A stretch of 64,000 bases of DNA, taken from NCBI GenBank assembly GCA_024698705.1, contig JAILQX010000025.1, positions 20,925 through 84,924 on the forward strand, in the 5' to 3' direction. Position 1 is the stretch's first letter, and every line of letters begins with the position of its first letter. Source of the DNA: Lachnospiraceae bacterium. Lineage in GTDB: Bacteria > Bacillota > Clostridia > Lachnospirales > Lachnospiraceae. Both the position numbers and the translations under genes were made by a program. Below the pieces are notes generated by a model, which worked only from the letters and a program-made list of their open reading frames with translations, ran no database searches and was not told the DNA's origin. Below, piece by piece: positions 27,195 to 38,741 of this stretch.

Positions 27195-30100
27195 CTATTC
27201 GTACATACCGCTGAATTTCATCATACGTTTGTTTACATACATCATTTCATCGGCACGCTTTGCAACATCCGCCACATTTTCATCCTTGTCCTTTTCATAG
27301 ATTGCAATGCCGGATGCTATGGACGCCTTGCCGTCCTCGATAGTCTCAAGGTTAACGGCGAGATGTATGTAATCTCTGAGCCTGTCCATACATTCGTCCC
27401 TGTTCCTGTAATCCTCGCCTCTTAGGATAACGGCGAATTCATCCCCGCCTATCCTGAATACGGGACTGTGGGTAAATGCGTCACATATCAGCTTACAGCA
27501 GTTTCTGATATAGACATCCCCGACGTCATGTCCGTAGGTATCGTTGATCTTCTTTAACCGGTTCGTATCACACATGACAACACCGAACTCCACAGGCTTT
27601 AAATTGTCGCTTATCTCCTTGGTGATCCTTTCGATCGTTGCAAGATAAGCGGTCAGGTTCTTGACACCCGTAAGCGGATCTCGGTTTGCCTTTATGACGG
27701 TCTCGTCCAGTTTCTTCTGAAGTGCATCCTGCTCGCTCCTCATGCTTGTTATAAGAAGCTTTGTCAGATTCGATACCGTTACGGGCTTTAAGATATACGA
27801 ATTCATGCCGGCGTCAAAGGCCTTCTTGATCACCTCTTCGGAATTGACATTGATAAGTGCGATCATCGGGACTATGTCCGCTCTGGGCATTGACAGTGAC
27901 CGGATGCTCCTTGTAAGCTCATAGCCGTCCATATCGTTCAACGTAAGATCGAGCAGTATCGCGTCAAGGTTCTCGCACCTTACCTTTCTTATCGTACTGA
28001 TGGCCGCCTTACCGTTTTCCGCTTCGTATACGCTTGCTCCTTCTTCTTCAAGGATGTCCTTAGTGATCTTTCTGGTAAGATCGTTATCCTCAACGAGCAG
28101 GAGTTTAATCCCGGAAAGTGAATGAGCGGTTACGCCGCCTGCGTTGGATGTATCAAACCTGCTTGCCGAATTCAGCGCATGCTTTACGAACTCCTCCTTG
28201 CAGTTTTCAAATACACCGAGCATCTTCTCGGAAAATGCCCCGCATTCTCCGTTAAGTATCATGTCATATGCTTCATCCGTTGTATATGCATCCTTATATA
28301 CTCTTCTTGTCGTCAGGGCATCGAAACAGTCCGCGATCGAAACTATCTGTGCGGAGATGGGTATATCATCGCCGGCCAGTCCGTCCGGATAACCCTTGCC
28401 GTTCCATTTCTCATGGTGGTGACGGCATATTTCCATACTGATATCCAGATAATCCTTGCTCCAGCCCTTCGGAGCCTTCTGCAATATCTTACAGCCTTTT
28501 TCACAATGGGTCTTCATGACTTCAAACTCTTCGGGCGTAAATCTTCCGGGCTTTAAAAGTATCGCATCCGGTATCATGATCTTGCCTATATCGTGCAATG
28601 CGCTCGCGGAAGTGATGAGCGCGATCTTCTCCGGTGTCAGACCGTACTCCGGCAGTTCATTCATTACATGGTTCGCAAGGATATTGGTAAATCCCTTTAC
28701 CCTTCTGATATGCTCACCGCTTTCGGTATCCCTTGCCTCTGTTATATTACCGAGCAGTTCTATGATCTCTTCATGTATCTGATTGAGGGATTTTGCCTTT
28801 TCATGAAGTTCCACGGTCCTGTCCGTGATCGTAGTCTCAAGCTGGATACTGTATTCACGTTCCTTGGCCTGCTCACCCTTAAGTATCTCCCCGCGGACCT
28901 GGGCATCCGTGTCGATTATACCGATGATAAGACCTTCGGGATCGTTGGTATCCATGGAGAATCTTAAATTGTAATATCTCTCGTCTCCGTCGATCTCAAA
29001 TAAACCTTCTATATTGTACGAACCGTTCATCATAAGTTCATTGAAGATGACATCCTCATCGGTCTTTTCGATAAACTCTTCTCTCTCTTCCGGTCTGACT
29101 ATATCGATAAACAGTTCGCTGATACTTGTCACCGAATCCATATCGACCGTTGCATCCGCAAGTTTATCAAATCTTTCACTTGCCTTGTAAACTTCGATAT
29201 AACCGTTCGCAAGGTTTACATAACATACAAATTCAAAACTGTCGACAAGTCCGCCGATGATCGCATCCTTTTTTTCGGAGATCGTCATATTTTCGGTATC
29301 CTTGCTCCTGTCGAGCAATCCCATGACAACAGCGGACACTTCACCTTCATCGCTCGCACGCCAGAAGTTTATCTCGACCTGTCTTATCTCGCCTTCCCTT
29401 ACGGCCCTGTAATGCTCCGTATACACATCACGATCCTTCAGATGCTCCTTGATGTTCTTCGGATCGACTATCATCCTAAATCTCTCTTCGTCAGCTGAAT
29501 ACACTCCGACATTTCCATAAAAATCCATAAGTTCGGTATAGGAAAGTCCCTTTATCCTGTCCTCGTAATATTTGCCGCCGTATTCGTTTCTCGCATAGAG
29601 TTCCTGAGTATTCTTATTCAGATTTACGTAGAAAATGGCTATGTACTCATTTTTGATGGCATTCATTATGGTGCCAAAATGCATTAATTCCTTCTCACGC
29701 GCTTCGGAAATACTCTGCAGCCTCATCGCAACAAATACGCAGAATGCGACCATACAGCCAAACGCCTTGTAATTATGATTCGTCACATACATGATGAGTT
29801 CAAAGCCTATGATGACAGATGAATAGATGAGTGTGGCAGCCATGCGCTTTTTCTGATCTTCCCTGAACCTGAAGATGCAGATCGCCGAAATGATAAATGT
29901 AGCTGCATAATGCGCAAGAATGCCGTAAACCTGGGCATAGAACCACAGATTGTTCCAGATCATGCTGCCGTCCTCTGCGATGAGCGTCGAGTCAAATGCT
30001 GAAATAAACCAAATTGCGATCAGAATGGCAGCACAGGGTATACACAGAAAAAAAGAAAGGATACGGAATTTCTTCTTATCCTCCACAACTCTCGAGACAA

Positions 30101-30392
30101 CATAAAGAAGCCATATCATCGCAGCAAATGACAGACATGTTGAATAGATCTTGACAAATATGATGATGCTTTCCTCCGGTATAAAACCGTTGTCACTGAG
30201 GATCCTCCCAAGCGACTCAAAAAAGAAAGCCAGACTGTAAAGCGCACCGAGCACTCTCAAAAGCCTGCTTGCGATCCGCCCGTTTTCATTCATGAACCTG
30301 ATCGCGATCAGACCCGCCAGCAGGATCGCGATTATGCAAATAAAATTTATCTCCAAATTGGAAAGTGGGATCAATCCTATCGCTTTTTCCAT
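27195..30392 (-). CDS. Multidomain c-di-GMP protein: membrane sensor, HD-GYP, REC and GGDEF
   Basis: 1065 residues. About seven N-terminal membrane helices (residues 10-225) resemble 7TM sensor modules. Two PAS-like regions follow (about 245-530) with a coiled coil. The HD-GYP phosphodiesterase domain (about 560-740) carries HDIGK, HHEKWNGKGYPDG and SIADCFDAL. A receiver domain (about 765-885) has the phospho-acceptor in LLDLTLNDMDG, and a C-terminal GGDEF domain has RIGGDEFAVIL. It could therefore both hydrolyse and make c-di-GMP. An internal REC with no attached kinase suggests control by a separate kinase. AAAGGA precedes the ATG. Confidence 0.92.
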   Translation of the reverse strand: MEKAIGLIPLSNLEINFICIIAILLAGLIAIRFMNENGRIASRLLRVLGALYSLAFFFESLGRILSDNGFIPEESIIIFVKIYSTCLSFAAMIWLLYVVSRVVEDKKKFRILSFFLCIPCAAILIAIWFISAFDSTLIAEDGSMIWNNLWFYAQVYGILAHYAATFIISAICIFRFREDQKKRMAATLIYSSVIIGFELIMYVTNHNYKAFGCMVAFCVFVAMRLQSISEAREKELMHFGTIMNAIKNEYIAIFYVNLNKNTQELYARNEYGGKYYEDRIKGLSYTELMDFYGNVGVYSADEERFRMIVDPKNIKEHLKDRDVYTEHYRAVREGEIRQVEINFWRASDEGEVSAVVMGLLDRSKDTENMTISEKKDAIIGGLVDSFEFVCYVNLANGYIEVYKASERFDKLADATVDMDSVTSISELFIDIVRPEEREEFIEKTDEDVIFNELMMNGSYNIEGLFEIDGDERYYNLRFSMDTNDPEGLIIGIIDTDAQVRGEILKGEQAKEREYSIQLETTITDRTVELHEKAKSLNQIHEEIIELLGNITEARDTESGEHIRRVKGFTNILANHVMNELPEYGLTPEKIALITSASALHDIGKIMIPDAILLKPGRFTPEEFEVMKTHCEKGCKILQKAPKGWSKDYLDISMEICRHHHEKWNGKGYPDGLAGDDIPISAQIVSIADCFDALTTRRVYKDAYTTDEAYDMILNGECGAFSEKMLGVFENCKEEFVKHALNSASRFDTSNAGGVTAHSLSGIKLLLVEDNDLTRKITKDILEEEGASVYEAENGKAAISTIRKVRCENLDAILLDLTLNDMDGYELTRSIRSLSMPRADIVPMIALINVNSEEVIKKAFDAGMNSYILKPVTVSNLTKLLITSMRSEQDALQKKLDETVIKANRDPLTGVKNLTAYLATIERITKEISDNLKPVEFGVVMCDTNRLKKINDTYGHDVGDVYIRNCCKLICDAFTHSPVFRIGGDEFAVILRGEDYRNRDECMDRLRDYIHLAVNLETIEDGKASIASGIAIYEKDKDENVADVAKRADEMMYVNKRMMKFSGMYE

Positions 30393-30443
30393 AAGTGATA
30401 TCCTTTCCTGTCTTATCTGTTTATTTTACCATATTGTGCGACT

Positions 30444-30470
30444 ATTATAAATGATTTACGTGAATTTTTG
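30444..30470 (-). promoter_or_regulatory. Possible promoter of the HD-GYP/REC/GGDEF gene
   Basis: A perfect TATAAT (30444-30449) on the minus strand, 52 nt before the start. No good -35 is visible at 16-18 bp. Confidence 0.3.
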
Positions 30471-30514
30471 CATAATTTGCGCATACAAAAAGCCGGCGCA
30501 CAAACGTGGGGCAT

Positions 30515-30550
30515 AAAAAAAGCCGGATGCGATCACTCACATCCGGCTTT
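30515..30550 (-). terminator. Terminator of the flotillin gene
   Basis: GCCGGATG/CATCCGGC stem followed by seven T residues on the minus strand, 12 nt after the stop. Confidence 0.85.
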
Positions 30551-30561
30551 ACAGTTTTTAC

Positions 30562-32082
30562 CTACTTCTTGGTTTTTGTTTCCTTTACGGCTTCCGCTGC
30601 GACTACGGCTTCGGCCTGTTCTCTTTCAAGTCCGGTAACATTGATGTTGCGTGTTACCTTGGCATCATATGTATTGGCCTTCATGATATCAACTATATCC
30701 AGTCCGGTCACTTCCTTAACCGCTTCAATGGTCTGGGCAAGAACACCGGGAACATAAGAACCCATGTTGTTCACTCCGTTTGAACCGTTACCGCCGTCAA
30801 TTATCGTAACCTTATCGATATTTTCAAGAGGCTTTGCGATAGCTGTAGCCATCTCGGGCAATGCCTTTACGATCATCTCGACCATGGCTGCCTGACCGTA
30901 TTTCTTCATGGCTTCGGCCTTCTTTTCAAGTGCCTCGGCTTCGGCTATACCTTTGGCTTCGATGGCTGCCGCTTCGGCTTCACCGACTTTTCTGATACCT
31001 TCAGCTTCCTGAGCCTTTGCGAACAGGTCTGCCTCAGCCTGTACCTTCTTTGCTTCAGCTTCTTTTTCTTTTTCGAACTTCTCGGCTTCGGCCTTTCTCT
31101 GACGCTCGAACAATTCCGCCTCAGCCTTCTGCTGTCTTGCAAATTTCTCGGCTTCGGCTTTCTTCTTGATCTCGGCTTCAAGAGTCTGTTCCGTTACTTC
31201 AACGTCCTTACGCTTGAGTTCGATCTCTCTTTCCTGCTTTGCGATATTTGCATTGGCGGTTGTGATCTCTATCGTTTTACGCTGTTCCTGCTGCTGGATC
31301 TCATAAGCAGCATCGGCTTCAGCCTGCTTGATATCACTTTCACGCTTCAGTTCTGCCTGCTTGATACGAAGTTCGTTCTGCTTTGCGGCGATCTCTGTTT
31401 CGGCTGCAACCTGTGCCTCATTGGCCAGTCTCTTTGCTTCCGCTTCGGCGATCGCAACATCCTTGTCAGCCTGAGCCTTTGCGATCGATGCATCTTTCTG
31501 GATCTGGGACATGTTGTCCTGACCGAGGGCGATGATCAGGCCCTTCTCATCTTCTATCTTCTGGATATTGCATGAGATGATCTCGATACCGAGAGCATTC
31601 ATATCCTTCTGTGCTTTTTCCTGAACCTCATCACCGAATTTCTTACGATCGGTGTTGAGTTCCTTCAACTTAACGGTACCGATGATCTCACGCATGTTAC
31701 CCTGAAGTGAATCCGTAAGTGCCGATACAATGAGCTTCTCATCCATGTTAAGGAAGTTCTTCATGGCGATCTTGATACCTTCGGGATCCGTCTTTACCCT
31801 TACCTTTGCGACCGCATCGATGTCAACACCGATGAAGTCAAGTGTTGGAACATATCCGTTGGTCTTTATGTCTATACTGATCTGCTTGAGAACAAGCGTA
31901 TCCTTTCTTTCAAGGAAAGGAAACTTGATCCCGGCACGACCTATGAGGATCTTGGGTTCTCTCTTCCATCCCGAAATGATAAACGCTTTATCCGGCGGAG
32001 CCTTGACATAGCCGCTGGCTATGATGCCGAGTATCACGGCAATGGCTACGACGATGATGATGATCAATGTAAGTGTATCCAT
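30562..32082 (-). CDS. Flotillin-like SPFH protein
   Basis: 506 residues. One N-terminal membrane helix precedes the SPFH/Band 7 domain (SGYVKAPPDKAFIISG, then the segment around VSALTDSLQGNMREIIGTV). A long Glu/Ala/Lys coiled coil of repeated AEAEKF-type heptads covers about 210-420. It resembles FloT/YuaG, which organises membrane microdomains. No NfeD partner gene is adjacent. The track start lies 9 codons early; AAAGGGG sits about 8 nt before the ATG at 32082. Confidence 0.92.
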   Translation of the reverse strand: MDTLTLIIIIVVAIAVILGIIASGYVKAPPDKAFIISGWKREPKILIGRAGIKFPFLERKDTLVLKQISIDIKTNGYVPTLDFIGVDIDAVAKVRVKTDPEGIKIAMKNFLNMDEKLIVSALTDSLQGNMREIIGTVKLKELNTDRKKFGDEVQEKAQKDMNALGIEIISCNIQKIEDEKGLIIALGQDNMSQIQKDASIAKAQADKDVAIAEAEAKRLANEAQVAAETEIAAKQNELRIKQAELKRESDIKQAEADAAYEIQQQEQRKTIEITTANANIAKQEREIELKRKDVEVTEQTLEAEIKKKAEAEKFARQQKAEAELFERQRKAEAEKFEKEKEAEAKKVQAEADLFAKAQEAEGIRKVGEAEAAAIEAKGIAEAEALEKKAEAMKKYGQAAMVEMIVKALPEMATAIAKPLENIDKVTIIDGGNGSNGVNNMGSYVPGVLAQTIEAVKEVTGLDIVDIMKANTYDAKVTRNINVTGLEREQAEAVVAAEAVKETKTKK

Positions 32083-32258
32083 ATAACTTTCCCCTTTCTT
32101 GTGTGACATTGTTTAGTGTTTGTTACGCATGCCCCGTCACACGGGCAGGCGTTTTCTGATACTGATATAAGTATAACCAAATAAATGCAGGATATAAACC
32201 ATATTTACACCCAAATATAATACGGTATTATGGGATAAATGACAGGATCAAGACTTGT
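32083..32258. other. Intergenic region between the flotillin gene and atpC
   Basis: AT-rich. A possible minus-strand promoter (TTTATA, 17 bp, TATACT) and a GCCCCGT/ACGGGC stem lie before the flotillin gene. No strong terminator for the atp operon is visible; only an A-T-rich ATAATAC hairpin near 32217. Confidence 0.35.
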
Positions 32259-34974
<2,716 letters not shown>

Positions 34975-35041
34975 GTAACGTCGCCCTTTATATTATGTAA
35001 ACCAAATATCTGTTTTTCGTATCTTAGTTATGTAAACTGCA

Positions 35042-36754
35042 TCAAATGATACTCTCTGCTGTTTCAAGTATTTCCTTTATGTCATCATCGGTGAGTTTTT
35101 CACTGGTATCGATCCTTGAGCACAGCTGATCGTGCTGAGTGTTGAATACTTCCAGGATATCCTTTATCTTGTCTTTTATATCATCAGGTTCAAGATTGAT
35201 GAAAAGCTTATTGAGGGCTACCACAAGGATGATGACCTGTTCATGGAGTGAATACGGCGAGAACTGCGGCTGACGCAATATCCTCATGAGTCCCTGTCCG
35301 TGCTTAAGTCTTTCCTTCGTCATTGCATCAAGATCACTTGAGAATTGCGTGAACACTTCCATTTCCCTGTATTGGGCAAGTTCGATACGGAGTGCTCCAA
35401 CCGCCTTCTTCATGGCTTTTGTCTGTGCATCACCGCCTACTCTCGATACCGAAAGACCTACATTTACCGCAGGACGCTGTCCCGAGAAGAACAGATCGCT
35501 TTCAAGGAAGATCTGACCGTCCGTGATGGAAATGATATTGGTCGGGATGTATGCGGATACATTTCCGGCCTGTGTCTCAACGATCGGAAGTGCGGTAAGC
35601 GAACCTCCTCCTCTTTCATCACTCAGATGAGCCGATCTCTCGAGAAGCCTTGAATGCAGATAAAATACATCACCGGGATATGCCTCACGTCCCGGAGATC
35701 TGTCGAGCAGCAGACTCAATGACCTGTATGCTATCGCATGCTTTGAAAGATCATCATATATGATCAGGACATCCCTGCCCTTTTCCATAAAATATTCGCC
35801 GAGTGCGGTGCCCGAATAAGGCGCTATATACAGAGCCGGTGCCGCATCACTTGCTGAAGCGTTGACGACCACCGTATAATCCATGGCCCCACGCTGTTTG
35901 AGTGAATTGACAAGCTGGGCTACCGAGCCCGCCTTCTGTCCGATAGCAACGTATATACAGATGACATCCTTGCCCTTCTGGTTAACTATCGTGTCTATTG
36001 CAACGGCTGTCTTACCCGTCTGTCTGTCACCTATTATCAGTTCTCTCTGTCCTCTTCCTATGGGGAACATGGAATCTATGGCAAGAAGGCCTGTCTCAAG
36101 TGGTCTGTTGACCGGTTGTCTGTCAATGATCGGAGGGGCGTCATGTTCTATCTCTCTGTAATCCTGCGCGACAACATCTCCTTTACCGTCAATAGGCACA
36201 AAAAGAGCGTTGACAACTCGTCCGAGGAAACCGTCGCCGACCGGTATGCCGGCCGTCTTATGAGTCCTTCTTACCTTGCTGCCCTCGCATATCTCGTCAT
36301 CATCGTCAAATAAGATACATCCTACCGCATTTTCGGAAAGGTCCAAGACCATGCCTCTGATACCGTTTTCAAATATAAGGATCTCTCCGTAAGTGGCACT
36401 CTCCAGTCCGTCAACCATGGCGATACCGTCACCCAGTGTCAAAACGGTGCCTATCTCTTCCGGATCCGTCGACGGTTCCCATGATTCGATATTTTCCCTG
36501 ATGAGGGTTATGATATCCCTGTTTATACACGCAAGACTGCGCAGTCTTTCCTTAAACTGTTCCAGTCTTCCTTCGTTGTTCCAGTCGTATATCTCATTGC
36601 CGACAACGAGCCTGAAACCGCCGGCATATTTGTGGCTCTCTTTCCACACAAGAGCGATATCTTCACCATATCTGTCTTTTAAAAATGCCTGAAAGCGGAC
36701 CTCCTGATCTGCCCTCGGTGCGCTTTCCGAATAAAGGATCGCATTTCTGCCCAT
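35042..36754 (-). CDS. atpA: F-type ATP synthase alpha subunit with N-terminal delta C-terminal-like domain
   Basis: 570 residues against about 500 for a normal alpha. From about residue 80 it is a canonical alpha subunit: [24 protein letters not shown], Walker A GDRQTGKT and [16 protein letters not shown]. The first ~75 residues instead resemble the C-terminal domain of subunit delta/[16 protein letters not shown], then [14 protein letters not shown] and [11 protein letters not shown]. There is no separate atpH in the operon, so this looks like a partial delta-alpha fusion. CGGAG lies 9 nt before the ATG at 36754. The alpha assignment is certain; the fused delta part rests on motif alignment by eye. 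Confidence 0.95.
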   Translation of the reverse strand: MGRNAILYSESAPRADQEVRFQAFLKDRYGEDIALVWKESHKYAGGFRLVVGNEIYDWNNEGRLEQFKERLRSLACINRDIITLIRENIESWEPSTDPEEIGTVLTLGDGIAMVDGLESATYGEILIFENGIRGMVLDLSENAVGCILFDDDDEICEGSKVRRTHKTAGIPVGDGFLGRVVNALFVPIDGKGDVVAQDYREIEHDAPPIIDRQPVNRPLETGLLAIDSMFPIGRGQRELIIGDRQTGKTAVAIDTIVNQKGKDVICIYVAIGQKAGSVAQLVNSLKQRGAMDYTVVVNASASDAAPALYIAPYSGTALGEYFMEKGRDVLIIYDDLSKHAIAYRSLSLLLDRSPGREAYPGDVFYLHSRLLERSAHLSDERGGGSLTALPIVETQAGNVSAYIPTNIISITDGQIFLESDLFFSGQRPAVNVGLSVSRVGGDAQTKAMKKAVGALRIELAQYREMEVFTQFSSDLDAMTKERLKHGQGLMRILRQPQFSPYSLHEQVIILVVALNKLFINLEPDDIKDKIKDILEVFNTQHDQLCSRIDTSEKLTDDDIKEILETAESII

Positions 36755-36783
36755 AATCACAAACTCCGATTTTATTTCGTAAA

Positions 36784-37263
36784 CTATTTGCCTGCAGCTT
36801 TAAGGAATGTATCAAAACTGTCTGATACATCTTCGCCGCCAACGATCTTTGATGTAGCCACAGCGATCATATCCGTGATCTCCTTCTGTGTCTCACTCAG
36901 TATCCTGTCATGCTCTTCGGATGCTTTTTTCTTGGCCGTTGCTATGATCTCGTCGCCCTGTGCTTTGGCTCCGTCGAGCATCTCCTGACGGCTCTTTGAA
37001 GCCTCCTTCATGGCTTTTGCCTTGTTGGCTGCTATCTCTTCATCTGCCGAAACCAACTTCTGCTCATATTCTGCCTTAAGCTGTTCGGATTCCGCCAGCT
37101 TAGCCTTTGCCTTTTCATCAATATCCTTGTAATAATCCGCGCGCTTTTCCATAAAAGCCTTGATCGGCTTATATAACAGGAAATACATGATCGCAAACAG
37201 GATCACCAGATTGAGCATATGCAACAGGATCTGCTGCCAATCTATGTTAAGAGGTATATTCAT
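36784..37263 (-). CDS. atpF: F-type ATP synthase b subunit
   Basis: 159 residues. One N-terminal membrane helix ([19 protein letters not shown]) and a long charged coiled coil rich in Ala/Lys/Glu. It is the peripheral stalk. The track ORF starts 21 codons early; AAAGGA lies 6 nt before the ATG at 37263. Only one b gene is present, so a b2 homodimer is expected. Its C-terminus normally binds delta; here the partner would be the delta-like domain on alpha. Confidence 0.96.
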   Translation of the reverse strand: MNIPLNIDWQQILLHMLNLVILFAIMYFLLYKPIKAFMEKRADYYKDIDEKAKAKLAESEQLKAEYEQKLVSADEEIAANKAKAMKEASKSRQEMLDGAKAQGDEIIATAKKKASEEHDRILSETQKEITDMIAVATSKIVGGEDVSDSFDTFLKAAGK

Positions 37264-37349
37264 TACTTGTCCTTTCTGCCGCCGGGCTGAAAGCGGCCAT
37301 TGGTGGCGCATTCCATGCGGCAACAATCAAGATTGAAACGCAGTTTCAA
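37263..37349 (-). CDS. Possible 28-codon leader ORF before atpF
   Basis: A TTG-started ORF (TTG AAA CTG CGT...) has its own GAAAGGACAAG ribosome site and ends TAATG, overlapping the atpF start. The same 12-nt ribosome site occurs again before atpF, so the segment looks duplicated. Its start codon sits in a TTGAAAC/GTTTCAA hairpin. It resembles no family I know and may simply be a spacer. Confidence 0.25.
   Translation of the reverse strand: MKLRFNLDCCRMECATNGRFQPGGRKDK
37333..37349 (-). other. Hairpin between atpE and atpF
   Basis: TTGAAAC/GTTTCAA, 7 bp with a 3-nt loop, 16 nt past the atpE stop. Without a T tract it is not a terminator. It may set mRNA stability so that atpE (c subunit, needed in many copies) is expressed more than atpF. 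Confidence 0.4.
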
Positions 37350-37364
37350 ACTTGTCCTTTCTCT

Positions 37365-37721
37365 TTACAATACAAATATGATAAGTATTGCTATGATCAA
37401 TGCATAAATTATAGCGGTCTCGATAAATACAAGGCCGAGCATCAGTGATGTTCTGATCGGACCTTCTGCCTCAGGCTGTCTTGAAATACCTTCAGCGGAT
37501 TTTGAAATGGCATGGCTCATGGCAATGGCACCGGCTGCCGCAACAACCGCGATAGCGATACCTGCCGCAAATGCTTTACCATTGGTTTCGGACATACCGC
37601 CTGCTTCTTCGATCTGTTCCTCACCTGCCTGGGCTGCACCGGCCTTTACCGGTGAAAGCAAAGCCGCGCTGACCATAACCAACATCAATGCAATAAATAA
37701 TCTCTTTAATACGTTTTTCAT
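37365..37721 (-). CDS. atpE: F-type ATP synthase c subunit with N-terminal signal-like extension
   Basis: 118 residues against about 80 for most c subunits. A signal-peptide-like N-terminus (LKRLFIALMLVMVSAALLSP) and an acidic linker precede the two c-ring helices. The loop SRQPEA and the ion-carrying Glu in FIETAIIY are intact. At the TM1 position where Na+-binding c subunits carry Gln, I read Met, while TM2 has the E-T pair, so H+ or Na+ cannot be decided. GGAGGG lies 7 nt before the ATG at 37721; the track start is a TTG within that ribosome site. Confidence 0.95.
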   Translation of the reverse strand: MKNVLKRLFIALMLVMVSAALLSPVKAGAAQAGEEQIEEAGGMSETNGKAFAAGIAIAVVAAAGAIAMSHAISKSAEGISRQPEAEGPIRTSLMLGLVFIETAIIYALIIAILIIFVL

Positions 37722-37758
37722 CAATAAGCCCTCCAAAGCTTTTATTTATGTTGAAAAT

Positions 37759-38634
37759 TTATGCCACTACTTCAAATGTTCTGTCATTTGTTTTTGTCTG
37801 TCTGTCTTTTTTCTTCTTTTCCTTCGGTGGTTTCGGCGGTGATTTCTCGGAGACTTCACCGTAGAATATCGAAGTCAGCATCGTTAGAACGTATGCCTGT
37901 ATGAGTGCGTGCAGCAATGTGAACAGGACTGCCACAAATACCGGCAGGACAAAACTCAATGCCGTCGAATAATATACAAGTTCCGTGACCAGCGCCCCGC
38001 TGAGCAATGCACCGAACAGACGGAAGCTCATGGATATCGGCAGTGAAAAATCCTTCAACGTCATGAACACGCCCTTGATGCCGTTGCTCACAATTCCGCC
38101 TGACAATATGACCGTGTATGAGAGCACTCCCAGACTTATCGCTCCGTTTATGTCCGCAAGAGGTGCCGGCAATGAAACGGGATGTCCCGAAACGGATATT
38201 GCCTGCACACCAAGAAGTTCAAACAGAGTACCGATAAAGATATATCCGCCGGCGGTAAATATATATGCTCCGAGGAAACTGTTCCTATGCGGACTGTTAC
38301 CTTTGGCAAGTCCGTCAAACATGCCCACGGCTTCCTCCAGGAGCATCTGGAATTTTCCCGGTATGATCTTAAATTTTGGAATGAAAAATATACGAACGAT
38401 CAGTGCAAAGACAAATATGATCCCCGTTACGACATACGCTGATATTACCGCAGGGTTCACATCCTTGATCCCAAGAAAACTGATCTTCACCGATTCATGG
38501 AGCACCGCATCCTTCATCGTTTCCCGGATGGTCTCCGCTCTTTGCTCGGCTCCTATCGCAAATATGCCTATCAGCAACAAAACTATGATGACACCGAACA
38601 CAACTGCGCTGATGCATTTTCTCTTCTTACTCAT
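37759..38634 (-). CDS. atpB: F-type ATP synthase a subunit
   Basis: 291 residues. About six membrane helices. The essential Arg lies in SMSFRLFGALLSG, where the usual following Asn is Ala; the final helix block HALIQAYVLTMLTSIFYGE is typical. The C-terminal tail is long and basic (PPKPPKEKKKKDR). It forms the ion half-channels against the c ring. It starts the operon, with GGAGG before the ATG. Confidence 0.95.
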   Translation of the reverse strand: MSKKRKCISAVVFGVIIVLLLIGIFAIGAEQRAETIRETMKDAVLHESVKISFLGIKDVNPAVISAYVVTGIIFVFALIVRIFFIPKFKIIPGKFQMLLEEAVGMFDGLAKGNSPHRNSFLGAYIFTAGGYIFIGTLFELLGVQAISVSGHPVSLPAPLADINGAISLGVLSYTVILSGGIVSNGIKGVFMTLKDFSLPISMSFRLFGALLSGALVTELVYYSTALSFVLPVFVAVLFTLLHALIQAYVLTMLTSIFYGEVSEKSPPKPPKEKKKKDRQTKTNDRTFEVVA

Positions 38635-38650
38635 ATCGCTGCCTCCACAT

Positions 38651-38715
38651 CGGATGCAAAAGCATCCGCAACTCCGCTTTATATTATATCACCAAATATG
38701 ACAATGCACTACTCG
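38651..38715 (-). promoter_or_regulatory. atp operon promoter and leader hairpin
   Basis: On the minus strand an extended -10 TGATATAAT (38683-38691) lies about 50 nt before atpB; no good -35 is seen. The leader contains CGGATGC/GCATCCG (38651-38668), a 7-bp hairpin just before the ribosome site, which could modulate atpB translation. Confidence 0.5.
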
Positions 38716-38741
38716 CTTTCATGTTTTGTCTCGGTAAATAT

